DNA of 64,000 nt, taken from positions 62,001 to 126,000 of the forward strand of contig VIIQ02000100.1 in the NCBI GenBank assembly GCA_007449985.2, in the 5' to 3' direction. The notes under the pieces were generated by a model, which saw only the letters and a list, made by a program, of their open reading frames with translations, had not been told where the DNA came from and made no database searches. Positions 1-22,036 of the stretch are shown piece by piece. A program made the translations under genes and the position numbers. Every line of letters starts with the position of its first letter. Position 1 is the stretch's first letter. This DNA comes from Desmodesmus armatus. Taxonomy: Eukaryota > Chlorophyta > Chlorophyceae > Sphaeropleales > Scenedesmaceae.

Positions 1-78
1 ACATCTGAGAGATCAGCTGACACAAAGAGGGCTGGGTCAAAGGAAGGTTTGGTGCCAGCACACATCTTAGACAGCGGC

Positions 79-82
79 AAAA
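79..82 (-). terminator. Pol III terminator of the permuted tRNA-Ser
   Basis: On the minus strand a TTTT run starts two nucleotides after the 8-bp leader/trailer helix of the tRNA-Ser gene. A T-run of this length at this place is the usual RNA polymerase III stop and supports a transcript of leader, 3' half, spacer, 5' half and trailer. Confidence 0.6.
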
Positions 83-93
83 CGCAACCAGGC

Positions 94-207
94 TTCTAGT
101 CAATCGCCTTAACCGCTCGGCCATCACCGCACGATACTAGCTGCATCCCCTTCGGGATAGAATCGCGGCGAGCAGGATTCGAACCTGCGCGGGAGAACCC
201 AATTGAT
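94..207 (-). tRNA. Circularly permuted tRNA-Ser(AGA) gene
   Basis: Read on the minus strand, the 3' half of a type II tRNA comes first (207 to 164) and the 5' half follows (130 to 94), separated by 33 nt (163-131). Rejoined they give an 81-nt tRNA. The acceptor stem is 7 bp (130-124 with 171-165, one G-U). The anticodon stem is a perfect 5 bp (104-100 with 206-202). The anticodon is AGA at 97-95, the T stem is 5 bp, the variable arm is long, and the discriminator is G at 164, as in eukaryotic tRNA-Ser. The leader (221-214) and trailer (91-84) are perfectly complementary over 8 bp. They bring the two ends together next to the anticodon loop, as expected for splicing-endonuclease circularisation of a permuted pre-tRNA. 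The B box precedes the A box. Permuted nuclear tRNA genes are known from red algae and prasinophytes. It lies in or beyond the last visible sucrose synthase intron. Confidence 0.9.
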
Positions 208-1033
208 TGCTCGCTGGTTGCTGATGCCAATCGAAATTACCAAAATCTTTATATTCTTGCAACCGCTATTTTTTAAAATTTGCGTTTTTTGCTGTTTTGG
301 GGCCGAAGTTACATTTTACTCATCAGAAGAGTGCTGGAGATGAGTGATACTGTGAGACTGTGGCTTAGCTTATGGCCCCGGTTGCCACTGGTCGGCAGCT
401 TATGGTCTGGATTGACAGGCCCCAATGTAACACAAATCATCATCATCATAGCTTATGGCCTGAACTGACAGGCCCCATGTAACACAACTACTACTACTAG
501 GGGTCATGTCCATTTCCACACTGAAACAGCAGGTGCCTGTCACTCAGTCATGCGTATTCATGTTCATGTGCGTTCCACAAGGCCGCATCTTTCAATGCTC
601 TATGCCTTGCACATGCTTGCATGTCTTGCTAACTTTGTGTGTCTTTGCAGGTACTTGCTGAAATATGCAGGTCGGTGGCGCTTTGTTACTTTTGGGGGGA
701 TGATGGATTGGTGTCCCCGGTTGCCAATGGTCGGCAGCTTATGGCCTGAACTGACAGGCCCCATGTAACACAACTACTACTACTAGGGGTGCCTGTGAAC
801 TCGTGCCTGTGTGACACAAGTGCACAACCCATCCCTGGGACCCACTTCCCAACTTGGCAACTCTTGGAGTGGTGTCCCCGGTTGCCAATGGTCGGCAGCT
901 TATGGCCTGAATCAACCCATCATAGCAGTACCACCCCTTCTTCAAGTCAGTAGGATCTGCAGATACACACGGCCCTTGTGACATGCATGCCTTTCACAGG
1001 TGCCGCCTTGTTGATGATGATGATCTGTGTTGA

Positions 1034-1092
1034 ATTGGGGTCTGTCAATCCAGACCATAAGCAGCTTATGGTCTGGATTGACAGACCCCAAT
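1034..1092. repeat. Perfect 59-bp palindrome made of two inverted repeat units
   Basis: Two copies of the local repeat meet head to head: arms 1034-1062 and 1064-1092 are exact reverse complements around a single A at 1063. Imperfect symmetry continues outside, with GATGATGATGATC on the left and ATCATCATCATC on the right, so the whole 1010-1118 stretch can fold into one long hairpin, a MITE-like form. Confidence 0.85.
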
Positions 1093-2234
1093 GTAACACA
1101 AATCATCATCATCATCAAGACAAGAGTTGGCAAGAGACAAACATGCACAAGTGCATAGAACGAGTAAACTATTTGGTGTGATAGGTCATGGTCCCTGGTT
1201 GGCACTGGTCGGCAGCTTATGGTCTGGATTGACAGGCCCCAATGTAACACAAATCATCATCATCAAGTAAACGGCGATGCAACTGTCTGAACCATGCGAG
1301 CAGGCCTATACAATCCTATCCTTCAGGTCCCACAGGGCCAACTGCACATCACTGACATTTTCAGCCTGCACCTCTTACTCCTACTCAGCAATAGCATCAG
1401 CAACAGGTGCAACAGCGTCAACAGTTGCTTTTGCAGCAGCAACAGCAGCAACTGTCTGGATTGACAGACCCCAATGTAACACAGTAACAGTTGTTTTGCA
1501 GCAACAACAGCAGCAGCAAGAGGCTGCTGCTGCTCAGTTGGCTGAGGTTCAGCAGCAAGCAGTGTCTTACTTTTGGAGCTTTTGGAGGATTTTGTGGCCC
1601 TAGAGGCAGCCCCCAAGTCCTGGTTCCCTCAGGTCTCCCCTAGCCACCCATTTTTGTGTGTGTCTGGGGAATCGACCTTGAGTGTTCACCGTGTTGTTGT
1701 TGTGCCAGCAGTTGACTGATTCTCTGTTGACATTTGCCCCTGTTTCCTTGTTCATCTGATGCTTACACCGACATGCTTGGCTAATGAAGTTGAGGAGGCA
1801 GTGTGAATGTGTACTTGTCTTGCTTGCATTTTGCACAGCTTTGCTGCACTCTTACTTGTACATGCTCACACTGGACAGCAAGAGCCTGTCACTGAGTCAT
1901 GCTTGCCATGTTCATGTGCGCTTCACAACGCCGCATCTTTCCATGCTCGATGCCTTGCACATGCTTGCATGTCAGTTAACTCTGTGTGTATCGCAGGTAC
2001 TTGCTGAAAAAGGCAGGTCATAGGTGGCGCCTTGTTACTTTTGGGGGGATAATGGATTGGTGTCCCCGGTTGCCACTGGTCGGCAGCTTATGGTCTGGAT
2101 TGACAGGCCCCAATGTAACACAAATCATCATCATCATCAACACAGTTACTTTGGGGGGCATAATGGATTGGTGTGCCCGGTTGCCAATGGTCGGCACCTT
2201 AAGTCCCGAATTGACGGGGCCTCTAGTAACAAAT

Positions 2235-2336
<102 letters not shown>

Positions 2337-2838
2337 TCATCATCAGCAGCACCAGCAAGAGGTGCTCAGTTGGCTGAGGTTCAGCAGCAAACAGTGACGT
2401 ACTCTTGGGAGCTTTTGGAGGATTTTGTGGCCCTGGAGGCAGCCCCAAGTCCTGGTTCCCTCAGGTCTCCCCTAGCCACCCCAAGGTAAGGCAGGTCAAA
2501 AGTGGCGCCTTGTTACTCTTGGGGTGATCATGTATTGGTGTCCCCGGTTGCCACTGGTCGGCAGCTTATGGCCTGGATTGACAGACCCCAATGTAACACA
2601 ATAATCTTCTTGGCCTGAACTGACAGGCCCCATGTAACACAATCATCATCATCATCCTTCCACATCCTGTGAGTACCCATCCTTTCATTGCTGCGTTCAG
2701 TTGCAACATAGCTGCTTGCATAGCCCTTGCAACACCTTCCCTCTTCTTCTTGCAGCATAGCTGGTCGCATCACCTGTCCACCCCCTGTTCTTCCTTCTTC
2801 CCATCGTAATCTTTGCACCCCACCCCATTCGGACCCAC

Positions 2839-12486
<9,648 letters not shown>

Positions 12487-13148
12487 CTTGAGAGTGTGGC
12501 CTGCGTGGTGAGTAGATGTGGGAAGGATGGCGGGTGCATGAGTCGCTTGCTCAGTGGCTGGACTGCTGTGACACACGGCACGTCACCCTCAGAGATGCAC
12601 TGGTTTTGGTGCTGTGTCTCTGCTGCATGCTGAATAGGAAGTTGATGAAGCGCATTCCTGCCTTTTAGACAGCTGACACAGGGCCGGCAGCTTGGCTTCT
12701 GTTGGCTGCACTGTCGGAACTGTGATCAGCACTGCTGAATGCATCATCATGGGGCCAGCGCATGTGGCCCCCCACGGAGCACGTCTAGGTCGGACCGCAC
12801 AGCTTTCCATGATCGCTGACTAGTGATGCCTCTCAGCTGCGTGGCCAGCCTGGACTCAGTTGAGGTCCACTCACCGGTCACGACAAGGTTCGTGTTGGAG
12901 GCCCTAGGCTCTCAAATGCCTGTTTGTTTGTCGATGAATACGTTCAAAGGTGTCGAGTGTGTGTTCTGAGCTTGGACGGCCACGAGACAAAAACTTATGA
13001 TCTGCTTGAGTGCCGATATGCACTACGCTGCTACAGCAACTTAGCAGCCATTCGCAGAACAACAGGCAGCTACAGCCGTTATAAGGCTTCTGCTGGGCAG
13101 ACTCTGTCATATTACGTCACAGGAGGGAAAATTTGAAAAGTTGCCAGT
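12487..13148. other. Intergenic: sucrose synthase upstream region and OGDH 3' flank
   Basis: About 660 bp lies between two minus-strand genes. It must contain the OGDH 3' UTR and the sucrose synthase promoter. I see no further gene, no clear TATA box and no RNA gene. Confidence 0.6.
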
Positions 13149-16100
13149 TCATGCACCAACAGTCAATGCAGCATCGATCACATCAGCCAGCTCTTTTTGG
13201 TGAATGCTGAAGGATGCAGTAGCTGTGGATGCAGCGGCTGCCCTGCCAATGTACTTGACACCCCGGCGTGGCTGGCTGTTGCTGGGCACCTCCTGGCTGC
13301 TGCTGCTGCTGTGGTGGTCAGGTGCTGCTGCTGCTTCGATTGGGCCAGCATGCCTGAGTGCGGTCAGCAACCGCGGCTGCACGTAGCCCCATGCCCCCAT
13401 GTTCTTGGGCTCCTCCTGGCACCACATCAGCTCAGCCTGGTGGTACTGCTGCACCACGTTCAGCAGCAGGTCGTGCGGGAAGGGGCTGATCTGCTCCAGG
13501 CGCACCAGCACAATATCACGCTGGCGGCGTGCACGGCGGGCCCTGCAGGCCGCAAGGGAACAGGCAAGCAGAGTTGGGTGGAGTGCAGTTCGAACGCCGA
13601 CCATAATGCGGCTGTGCACAAAATGCACGAGCCTGCTCACCACACTTGTTCACAGTATCTGCCAAAGTGACACAAGCCTATCTACTGAGTACACGGCAAG
13701 ACTGACATTTGACACCTACAGAACAAAACCTTCTCCTGCGTGCAGCCTAGTGGGGCCTGACACCTTGTTGAGGGCTGCAACAGCTTCCAAAACACCTGAC
13801 CAAAGCCTGGCAGCGATGGCATGGCTAGCCAAGCACTGTCTTACCTTGACAGCTGGTAGTAGAGCTGTCCTGTGCACAGCACCACACGGCGTATCTGCTG
13901 GGCAGGCAGCAGGAAGGGCTCTCCCGTCGCCTTGTGCACGCTGAGGTGTCGTGTGTTGTCGCTAGCCTTGCCATCGTCAATGACACGGTTAAAGAATGTC
14001 CCAATGGTGAAGTCCTTGAGTGCACTGCTGCAGGGCTTGTGGTGCAGCAGGTACCTGTGCCAAAGTGGACCACGACAGCGGGCAGCAGCATGCGCCTTGT
14101 GTCAGCAGACAGGGGGAGGATCTGCGGCTGGGTCACAAGCCTGCATTGAAAGCAACAGCCTATCCAGTATGCCTCGCCACATGTTATGCATGCACATGTT
14201 GTGCTGCACAGTGCAAGTGCAAGATGCAGTGTGCTGTGTGAAGCAGATGGGGGATGTACAGGAGCAGAGCACACTGGTACACCATCAGTCGGCAAAGATG
14301 TGGCTCACTTAGGTGTGAAGAGGATGAGGGGCTTCTTGTGTGGCAGGTTGATCTGGCGCCTCAACAGATGGAAGTACTGAGCTGGGGTCGTCACGTTGGC
14401 AATGCATAGGTTGGCGTCACGCTCCGCATTGCGGCGAATGTACTGCAATGCAGCAAGCAGTACAGCGCTTGAGCATGAGGTGGCTCTGAGACGGTGGCAG
14501 CAGCTGCGTACCATATTGCTGGCTGCATGCAGTTGTAGGGGTGCAAGGACACAAGGTAAGGGCGCACTGGTCAAAGGAGGCAGCCGAGCACTGAAGTTGA
14601 GCCGACGTAATCTATTAGTGCATGCACTGCGCGCATCCCCTCCAACCCACCGACCTGCAGCATAAACCTCTCCCATGCTGGCCGTGTCAGGTGATGCCCC
14701 TCAGGTATGCCACACTCCTCCCACAGCAGCTCAACAGCCTCGGCATCAGGCGCTGACTGCAGACCACTGCCGCTGCTGACAGACATCAGCAGGTCCAGCA
14801 CCTGCCGCCTGCAGGACACAGCACAGGTCGCTTTCCGGCCTATAGCCCCTGATCAGTACAGGTGTCTTACACAACGTAATTGCATGACTGTCCTGCAGGA
14901 CCAGGCCTGGCAGCACACGCAATACAGTACTGGCGCCAACACCCAGCAGGGGAATGACATGTGCTGCAGGCATAGGATGACGACGCTGCTGACAAAAGTT
15001 GTGCAGGCTCGCATGCGTCCAGTTGCCAGCTGCATGTGGAAAGACTGGGGCCAGCCTGCCAGGTTGGGTTTGCGGCTTCTCAAGCACAGAGTAAATTACC
15101 GCCGTTGATGAGACTACCGATAACGCTTTGTGGCACAAGATGCCCTGCCACTCACTTTGAGATCTTGCCTCCAGACTCTTTGCTCATCGCCTCAAATGTG
15201 GACTTGATCAGGTGCTGGTGTGCTGGGCTGTGCCCAGGCAGCGTGTCGGCATCGTCCTTAGCCAGCTGCAGCCACCTGAGCAGGCAGCAATGTTGCACGG
15301 TCCGTCTCAGCCTGGCTCTTGCCACCATCCAGTCCCTCTTCTGCCACCCCCCCCCCCCACCCACACACACACACACACACACACTGGCTGGTTGCAAGTC
15401 ACGTGTCAACACCCACACATTGTATTCCCAGTCAAATCCCCTTGCCTTTGCATGATGCATGCCACTCAAGTAACATATTTGTCATACTGACACTTGCCGA
15501 TGGGGACATGGCACAGCAACCGCATGATGCGTAGTTGTTGCATTGCACGACAGATTGCAGCGCGCTGCGCATGTGTGGCTCACCTCTCCATGCGTGCTGA
15601 GCTGTGGTCAGGGCCCTGACCGTCATAGCCATGGGGCAGGAGCAGCACCAGCCCACTGGTCTGGCCCCACTTGTCCTCACCAGATGCAATGAACTGGTCA
15701 ATGATGACCTGCACATGCACAGCCACATGCTGTGCAGTGTGTGAGCAGTTTGCAACACCGGCCACGCAGCTCCTACCATATAGCCTCGTGAATGCTGTCA
15801 GGTGTTGCGCGATGCTAGACCCATCAACCAGCCATGACTGCTGAGACACCCCAAAACAACGCAAAGCACTGTGCAGCTGGGTTGAACTGTCACAGTTCAA
15901 GTCAGGCTGTTGAGAACCGCAGCAGTCTCACCTGTGCGTTGTTGGAGAAGTCCCCAAACTGCGCTTCCCACAGCACCAGAGACCTATCCCGCGCTCCAAG
16001 GCTGTAGCCGTACTCAAAGCCCAGCACAGCTGCCTCGTTCAGGGGGCTGTTCCACACCTCAAACACGTCCTGCTTGTTGGGCTTGACGCTGTTCAGCAGC

Positions 16101-19100
16101 ACCAGGCGCTTGGCTGTGACAGGAAATGCAGCAGTTGCGTCATGTTGGGGTCACACGCAGCTGGCACGTGCATGGCAGGTTGCACTGCGGTCCATGCAGC
16201 CGTGTGGCTCCTGTCCTGGGTCTGCATGTCTCTGCGCAAGTGCCAGGACCAGGAACATTACTTGGTTGGGTCTGCATGTCCATGAGCATGTGCTAGGACC
16301 AAAAAACATTGCATTTTTGTTGACAGCAACAGGTGCACTGCCAGTCAATCACCAGCAACTGACTTGTGCTGACGTCCGACGTCGCTTTCAGAGTCTGAAA
16401 GCGTGGTGGCAGTCTGTGTGAGCGCAGCACCCACCCGTTGTCTGGTCCCACAGGACTGCATGCCGCTGCCCAAATGTGCCACGCTCGCAGTCCTGCCCTG
16501 TGAGCCGCACATCGTAGTGACCCGTGTTGAGGCCCCAGCCCAGAGGTGCTGACGTGGGGTTGTCCAGGAAGGGGTGTGGCGTGTCTGGCGCCTTGTCCCT
16601 GCACGCCACACAGGCACCAGCATTGGTCGACATCGTCGACCCCACCAACTTGTGTTGGTAGCACTGCTTCATTGGCTTGTCCGAGGCTCAACCCAGGTAT
16701 CCGCATGCCTACTAATGATGAGGCTCGGCTGCTTAATTGGACGTTGGCACCTGTTGTATGGCGCTCAAATCAAAGCAAGGTAACAGATTGGCCCAGTGCC
16801 GGGGATGTGTCCGTACTACGCTAGTAACTTCCTTGCACTGATTGCATCAGCACAGCACCGTCAGGAGCTCACCTGTGCAGCAGGAGTGTGCCAAAGGCCA
16901 GGGCCTCAGCCATGGCCCAGTCGACACGGCTGTCAGCATCAGCCACCATGGCCAGACGGTCAGCCAGCAGGGCATGGATCTGCATGTAACACACCAGCGC
17001 AGGATTGCCCTTCGTGCTTGCTGCATGCTGCGCCACGTGCATGTTGGCCCACACACCAGGGTGCATGCTGTGTAGTACAAGCTGTTACATAGCAAACGCC
17101 AGGATACACACCCTGTGGCTGTTGTCACCGACATCACAAGCTCACAGCTATCGAATGCAAGGCACTGGCTGCTGCCCACATGCTGCTTGGCCCTGAGTTC
17201 CATTGCTGCCTGTGGCCAGTCAAAGATAAGAGGCATCATACTGTGCGTGTAGCATGCAGGAGAAGGCACAGCAAGGTCAGTACCAGGCCCACACTTACAT
17301 CAGGGTGGGTGTTGAACCCGGGCGGCACCTTGCAGATGGCCTGACCCACACGCTGCAGGGTCGTGAGCGGCAGGCCGGTTGGCTCCTGACAGGGGTCACC
17401 CTCAGACCAGGAACGGGCAACAGACTGTCGACAGTGGCAGGCACGCAACAGCAAGCAGCACACAAAGTCAACTGGGAGCCACTCACCGCAGGCACCAACA
17501 TGAGGACCGTACCCGAGCGACATGCGTATATAAAAACATGCGTACACCTAGGTACAGCACGACTGCTGCGTCCTGGACTGTCACTGCACACAATCGACTT
17601 TGCACTGTGATACTGTGTGGCTGGTACGTGCAATGCTCACCGAGAGTGCGTCGCCTTGCCAGCTGCTGATAAGGAACTGTGCTGCGCTCTCCTTGAACTT
17701 GCCAGCCCCAGCTGCAGACCACTGCGCCTCAGCAGCGGCAGCCCAGGAGGCACGCCAGCGCTTGGTCTCAGCACCACTCACAACGCCCTCCGCCTGAACA
17801 AATTTGTGCAGCCGCAGCGCACGCATCAGTCAGCATGGGCTGGAAGCTGCTGTGTAAGAACACCATGCGCATTGCAGACAGGTCTGATGAGGGCAAATAT
17901 GTTTCTGTGCATGATGCAGGAAACCTCGGTTAGGAGCATGAGGATTATGTCAGGGAAAGAGACCCAGGCATGCAGAGACGGATGGTAGTGGCTCACTTCC
18001 AACTGTCTGCTGTACAGCTCGAGGACAGTGGGGTGGTTGTCGATGATGGTGTATGTCAGCGGCAGGGTTACGCTGGGGTCATCCTGCTCGTTGTGACCAT
18101 TGCGCCTGTAGCCGACAATGTCAACCACCACGTCCTTGTGCCATCTGCAAAGCATCCACACACGACAGCAGGGCGCGTCTACAACGCATCACAACTCACA
18201 AGCATGGCATGTTGCCTCTCAACTGCTAACAATACCTAGATACATGTTACTGTTTCTCCCTGAGCTGCAGCAGCGCATCAACAAGCCCCTGTGCTGCAGG
18301 ACAGATGCATACAACATGATGGCAGATGGTGCATCCGCTGTGTCCTCGACGTACCTCGTGCGCCAATCTGCAGCCATGATCATGGCCTGCACCACCGCTT
18401 CTGGGTCGTCGGCGTTGGCATGCAGGATGGGTGCGCCAATCACCTTCAGCACGTCTGATGGGTGGGGGCTGCTGCGGCCGTGCCGTGGCATGGTCGTGAA
18501 ACCAACCTGCCAAGCACCAGCACACACATGACTATTGTTTGAGGAGGGCTTCGCAGAAATATCAACTGCTTTTCAAGGCTCAATTCTGACCGCAGCAATG
18601 TGTCATGCAGGTGCACGCCTGCAGAGGCATGCACCGGATCTCTGCAGGGTTACAAGGGCATGTGCTGAGCTCCTCAAGCCAAACTGCAAGCACTTCCTGC
18701 TGCTGTGGCTGTGACACCGTCACACCTGATTGTTGATGATCACGTGCACACTGCCGCCCACACTGAAGCCAGGCAGGTCTGCCAGCTGCAGGCTCTCCAG
18801 CACCATGCCTAGGCCTGAGAAGGCTGCATCCCCATGGATCTGCAGCGGCATTACGCGCCTCCAGGCCTCCTCAGCACTGGAAACCACCCCGCTGCGGTAC
18901 AAGGCTGTCTGCTCAGCACGCACCAGCCCCAGCACCACTGGGTTGACCGCCTGGAGCACAGCCAGCCATGGCAGGAAAAAAAGCAACAGCAGCAACAACC
19001 GATTGAGGATTCATTAAGCCTGCAATGCAAAGTATGCAGGAGACAATCACAGCACATGATGTGCTCTGCTGTCTCTTCCTGAATGGCGGGTGAGTGACCC

Positions 19101-21298
19101 TGTCACGCCAGCTACGCCATTCTATGCTTGCAAGAGGCGCGCAAAACAATGCCGTACGTACCTCCAGGTGGGAAGGGTTGGGCGCAATCGACACTGCCAC
19201 AGGGGTGCGGGATGGTCCAACTCGCACTGTGCCAGACTGGCCCAGGTGGTACTTGACATCCCCCACCCTGAAGTCGCTCTGTTTGCCCTCCATCTCTGTG
19301 CACAGGGCACCCAGGGGCTTGCCCAGCAGGTTCACCAGCAGGCTCAGGCGGCCACGGTGTGCAGCAGCAACCTCCACCTGCAGCAGCAAGCAAGCCAGGA
19401 AACGACGCATGTGCGCCAGCCGATGGGTTGCCCAGCGCCGACATGTAGGCTTTGCCAAGCTGCTGCCGTGAAACTTTGTGGTGTGACACGCTTTGGGGTA
19501 CGGGGAAGTGTGTATGAAGATGAAGGCGCACACAACCCAACGCGCATCTGCACGGCAGAAGCAGCAGGTGCGTGGCATGCGTACCTTCCTGACTCCCGCC
19601 TCTGCCGCTGCTTCCACCAGCGCCAGCAGCCCAGGCAGCAGCGCCTCGCAGCCCTCCAGTCCAAAGCGTTTGCTGGCAGGAAACTTGCGGCTCAGGAACT
19701 GCTCAAACCCCTGTGCTGCCAGCAGCCAGCGCAGCACCTGTGCGCATGCAGGACACCACCCAGCCACATCTGGATGCATGACAGCAAAACACAACAATAA
19801 GGCGGCATGCCAGCCCCACAGGACCATGCAGTACATTCATTGACCTGCAGGTTCAAAGCATGCAGCGCGGTGGTACGCAGCACTTGCCACCCACCTGCCG
19901 CTTCTGGGTGTCTGTCAGTGGCCGCCTGCTTTCAAACCGCTGCTGTATCCAGGCCATCTCATCTTGCTGCTGCAGGTGCTTGTACTCCAACGAGAGGGTG
20001 CCGCAGTAGCTGTCAGCCATGACCTCGATGGCCTCATGCAGTGGCCACATGGTCTTGGCTGGAGTGCCGTCAGGCTGACCTGCACCATCGGGAATGGCAG
20101 CAAGCCCAGCAAACGAGCTGTCAAGGCTGTTGAAGGCTGTATGGCAGACAACTCTGCAAACCTTGCCCTGCCATCTGCCGTACACAAACATGTAGCTGAA
20201 AGCTCCGTGGCGCCCATGCGTGGGCATGGCCTAGGACTGCTGCGGCAGTGCTTACCTGGCATGTACTGGCCCACAGCAAACAGCCTGTCAGGGTGAGAGG
20301 ACCCCTCCAGCCCCAGCTCCTGGCCTATGAAGGCACAGCGCTCCACAGCAGATGCCGTCCTGGGGTAGTACTTCACCAGACGCAGCAGGCTGCTGTCGCT
20401 CCTGCACATTGGAAGATTGCAGCGCCTGGTCGTGTGCACTATTGACCTTCTATTGGAGTCCGCTGTTGACTCAAACTGCTGCCTTGTTGCCTAAGAACAG
20501 CTACTCCTAAGACTGCTTCGCCCCAGTTGTCACCTAGCAGCACTGCATTGCATTGCAGCATCACTCCTGCCCCTCCTCCCAAAGCTGGTGGTGGGGTACG
20601 TAGCGAGCCGCTGGCTGCAATGTACGTCCAGCGGGATTCACCTGGTGTATGCATCTCCAATAGGTCCCAGCCAGGGGCCGCCAGGGGTCCGCTTCAGGGG
20701 GTCCAGCTGCGAGACCAAGTGGCCACGAGACCTGAACCGCCTGATGCAGGCTGCCAGCGTGAGGGTGTCACTCATGTCTATGTGAGAGGCATCCAGGCGG
20801 CCGGGCCTATTGCTGCTGCTGTTGCCTGCAGTGCCGATGCTCACTGGCAGCACTTCGGTTGCAGCAGTTGCTGCTTCCGTGTGGCTGCCCTGTGTGCTGC
20901 TGCTGAGGGGCCTTCGGCCAATGTCTGCTGAGTGCCCGCAGCTTTGGATGCCACTCGATGCGTCAGCTGCCAGCAGCCCAAGAACGCTGCCCTGCTGAAA
21001 AGCAAAATGTGCCTGTTGCGCTTGCAGGAGGGTGCCAGAAGCAGCTGAGCTGTGTATAGCTGCACTGGCATTCCGCTGCGGTGTGTGCAGGGTCCTCTGT
21101 TCCTGCTGCAGGCTTGGGAATACGCCCCATTCCCATGGCAAGCTGAAGAGTGCTGGGCACAACAGCCTGTATAGCAGACAGACGGCATCCCTGTGAGGCT
21201 GCACACCATAGACTGACTCGTAATGCAACCAACTACAGTACTACGCACCTCAGCTGTGCTGTCCCTGGCTGTGCTGCCACTGATAGCAATCCAGCCAT
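13149..21298 (-). CDS. OGD1: 2-oxoglutarate dehydrogenase E1 component, mitochondrial
   Basis: This is the thiamine-diphosphate decarboxylase subunit of the mitochondrial 2-oxoglutarate dehydrogenase complex (TCA cycle). About 20 exons are visible: 21298-21249 (ATG), 21166-20642, 20401-20256, 20079-19895, 19737-19585, 19377-19162, 18950-18726, 18506-18355, 18144-17997, 17793-17641, 17385-17299, 16979-16873, about 16550-16435, 16113-15932, 15708-15584, 15275-15156, 14808-14655, 14442-14309, 14054-13845 and 13542-13149. Family signatures are [97 protein letters not shown] and [22 protein letters not shown]. The first about 130 residues are low-complexity, with a plausible presequence. The usual N-terminal segment ahead of the [11 protein letters not shown] motif was not recognised. 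About 75 extra residues interrupt the C-terminal region. The related 2-oxoadipate enzyme DHTKD1 is less likely because of the plant-like C-terminal [15 protein letters not shown]. The junction 16873/16550 was not resolved. Confidence 0.9.
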
Positions 21299-22036
21299 GT
21301 CGGCAGCAGTTGTGGGGGGTGGGTACCACCTACTGACCAAAGTGCTGTGCCATAACCCAACTATGCCTGATAGGTAGTTCAATCAAGACATATAGCGCGT
21401 CTCAAAGAGGTATGCCCCCCTAAGTTGGCCTGGACTGCCCCATCCACTTGCATTATTGCAACAGCTGCCTCATTGCAGTTGGTTCAGCTGCAGTAGCCAT
21501 CACCACAAGAGTACACAACAAGTGCACGTATTATTGCAAACGTCCTCACTAGGAATTCACTTGAATGCGGTGCATCGCACCAGTGACAAAATGACAAGCG
21601 GTTGGGGTAACAAAAGTTTGGTTGGGGTAACAGGTGGTCCTTGAAGACCTTCATCAACCGGAGTGACAATTTGTAAAATCGCTCGAGTTGAGAAACTGGC
21701 AATACTTGCAAACTTGGAGCAGTTTCGGTCAGCTTTGGGTCGCCCAGCATCTGGAGGGATAATCTGTTCAGGTCGACAACCAACGCCACCCAGCCATCAG
21801 TCCCAGATGATGCAGTTCTAAGCATCGTCGCTGACAAGTTGTGTCTCCTGGGAAGCAGCTGGCAGCCATGCAGGGCCAGGTGAGTGTTCAACAGCAAAGC
21901 AGTTGACGTGACATACCTTGCCATAAATCCTAAAAAATTCTCCATTTCAGATTAGCTTCATTGGTTCTGCATGTGCCTTGAGCTATAGCCCATGCCACCA
22001 ACATGGAACTGACCTCACTGAGCTGCTTGGCTGCAG
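21299..22036. other. Divergent intergenic region between OGDH and the NRPS-like gene
   Basis: It must hold the OGDH promoter and the unresolved 5' end of the NRPS-like gene. A plus-strand stretch ending at a good donor near 21880 (frame ending LCLLGSSWQPCR) and a 153-codon minus-strand open frame at 21484-21945 overlap here. Neither shows a recognised motif, so neither is called. Confidence 0.4.

Noticed and set aside
94..207. Two unrelated tRNA fragments, or remnants of tandem tRNA-Ser genes, as an alternative to a permuted gene
   Set aside because: The halves complement each other exactly in three stems, share one discriminator and anticodon set, and are bracketed by an 8-bp helix and a T4 run. 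Random remnants would not keep these.
13149..21298. 2-oxoadipate dehydrogenase DHTKD1 as the identity of the OGDH-like gene
   Set aside because: Some blocks fit both families, but [22 protein letters not shown] and the plant-type C-terminus favour OGDH. The missing N-terminal motif keeps a small doubt.
21484..21945. Minus-strand frame of 153 codons
   Set aside because: No recognised motif, and it overlaps the presumed promoter and 5' exons of flanking genes. It could be real but I cannot support it.
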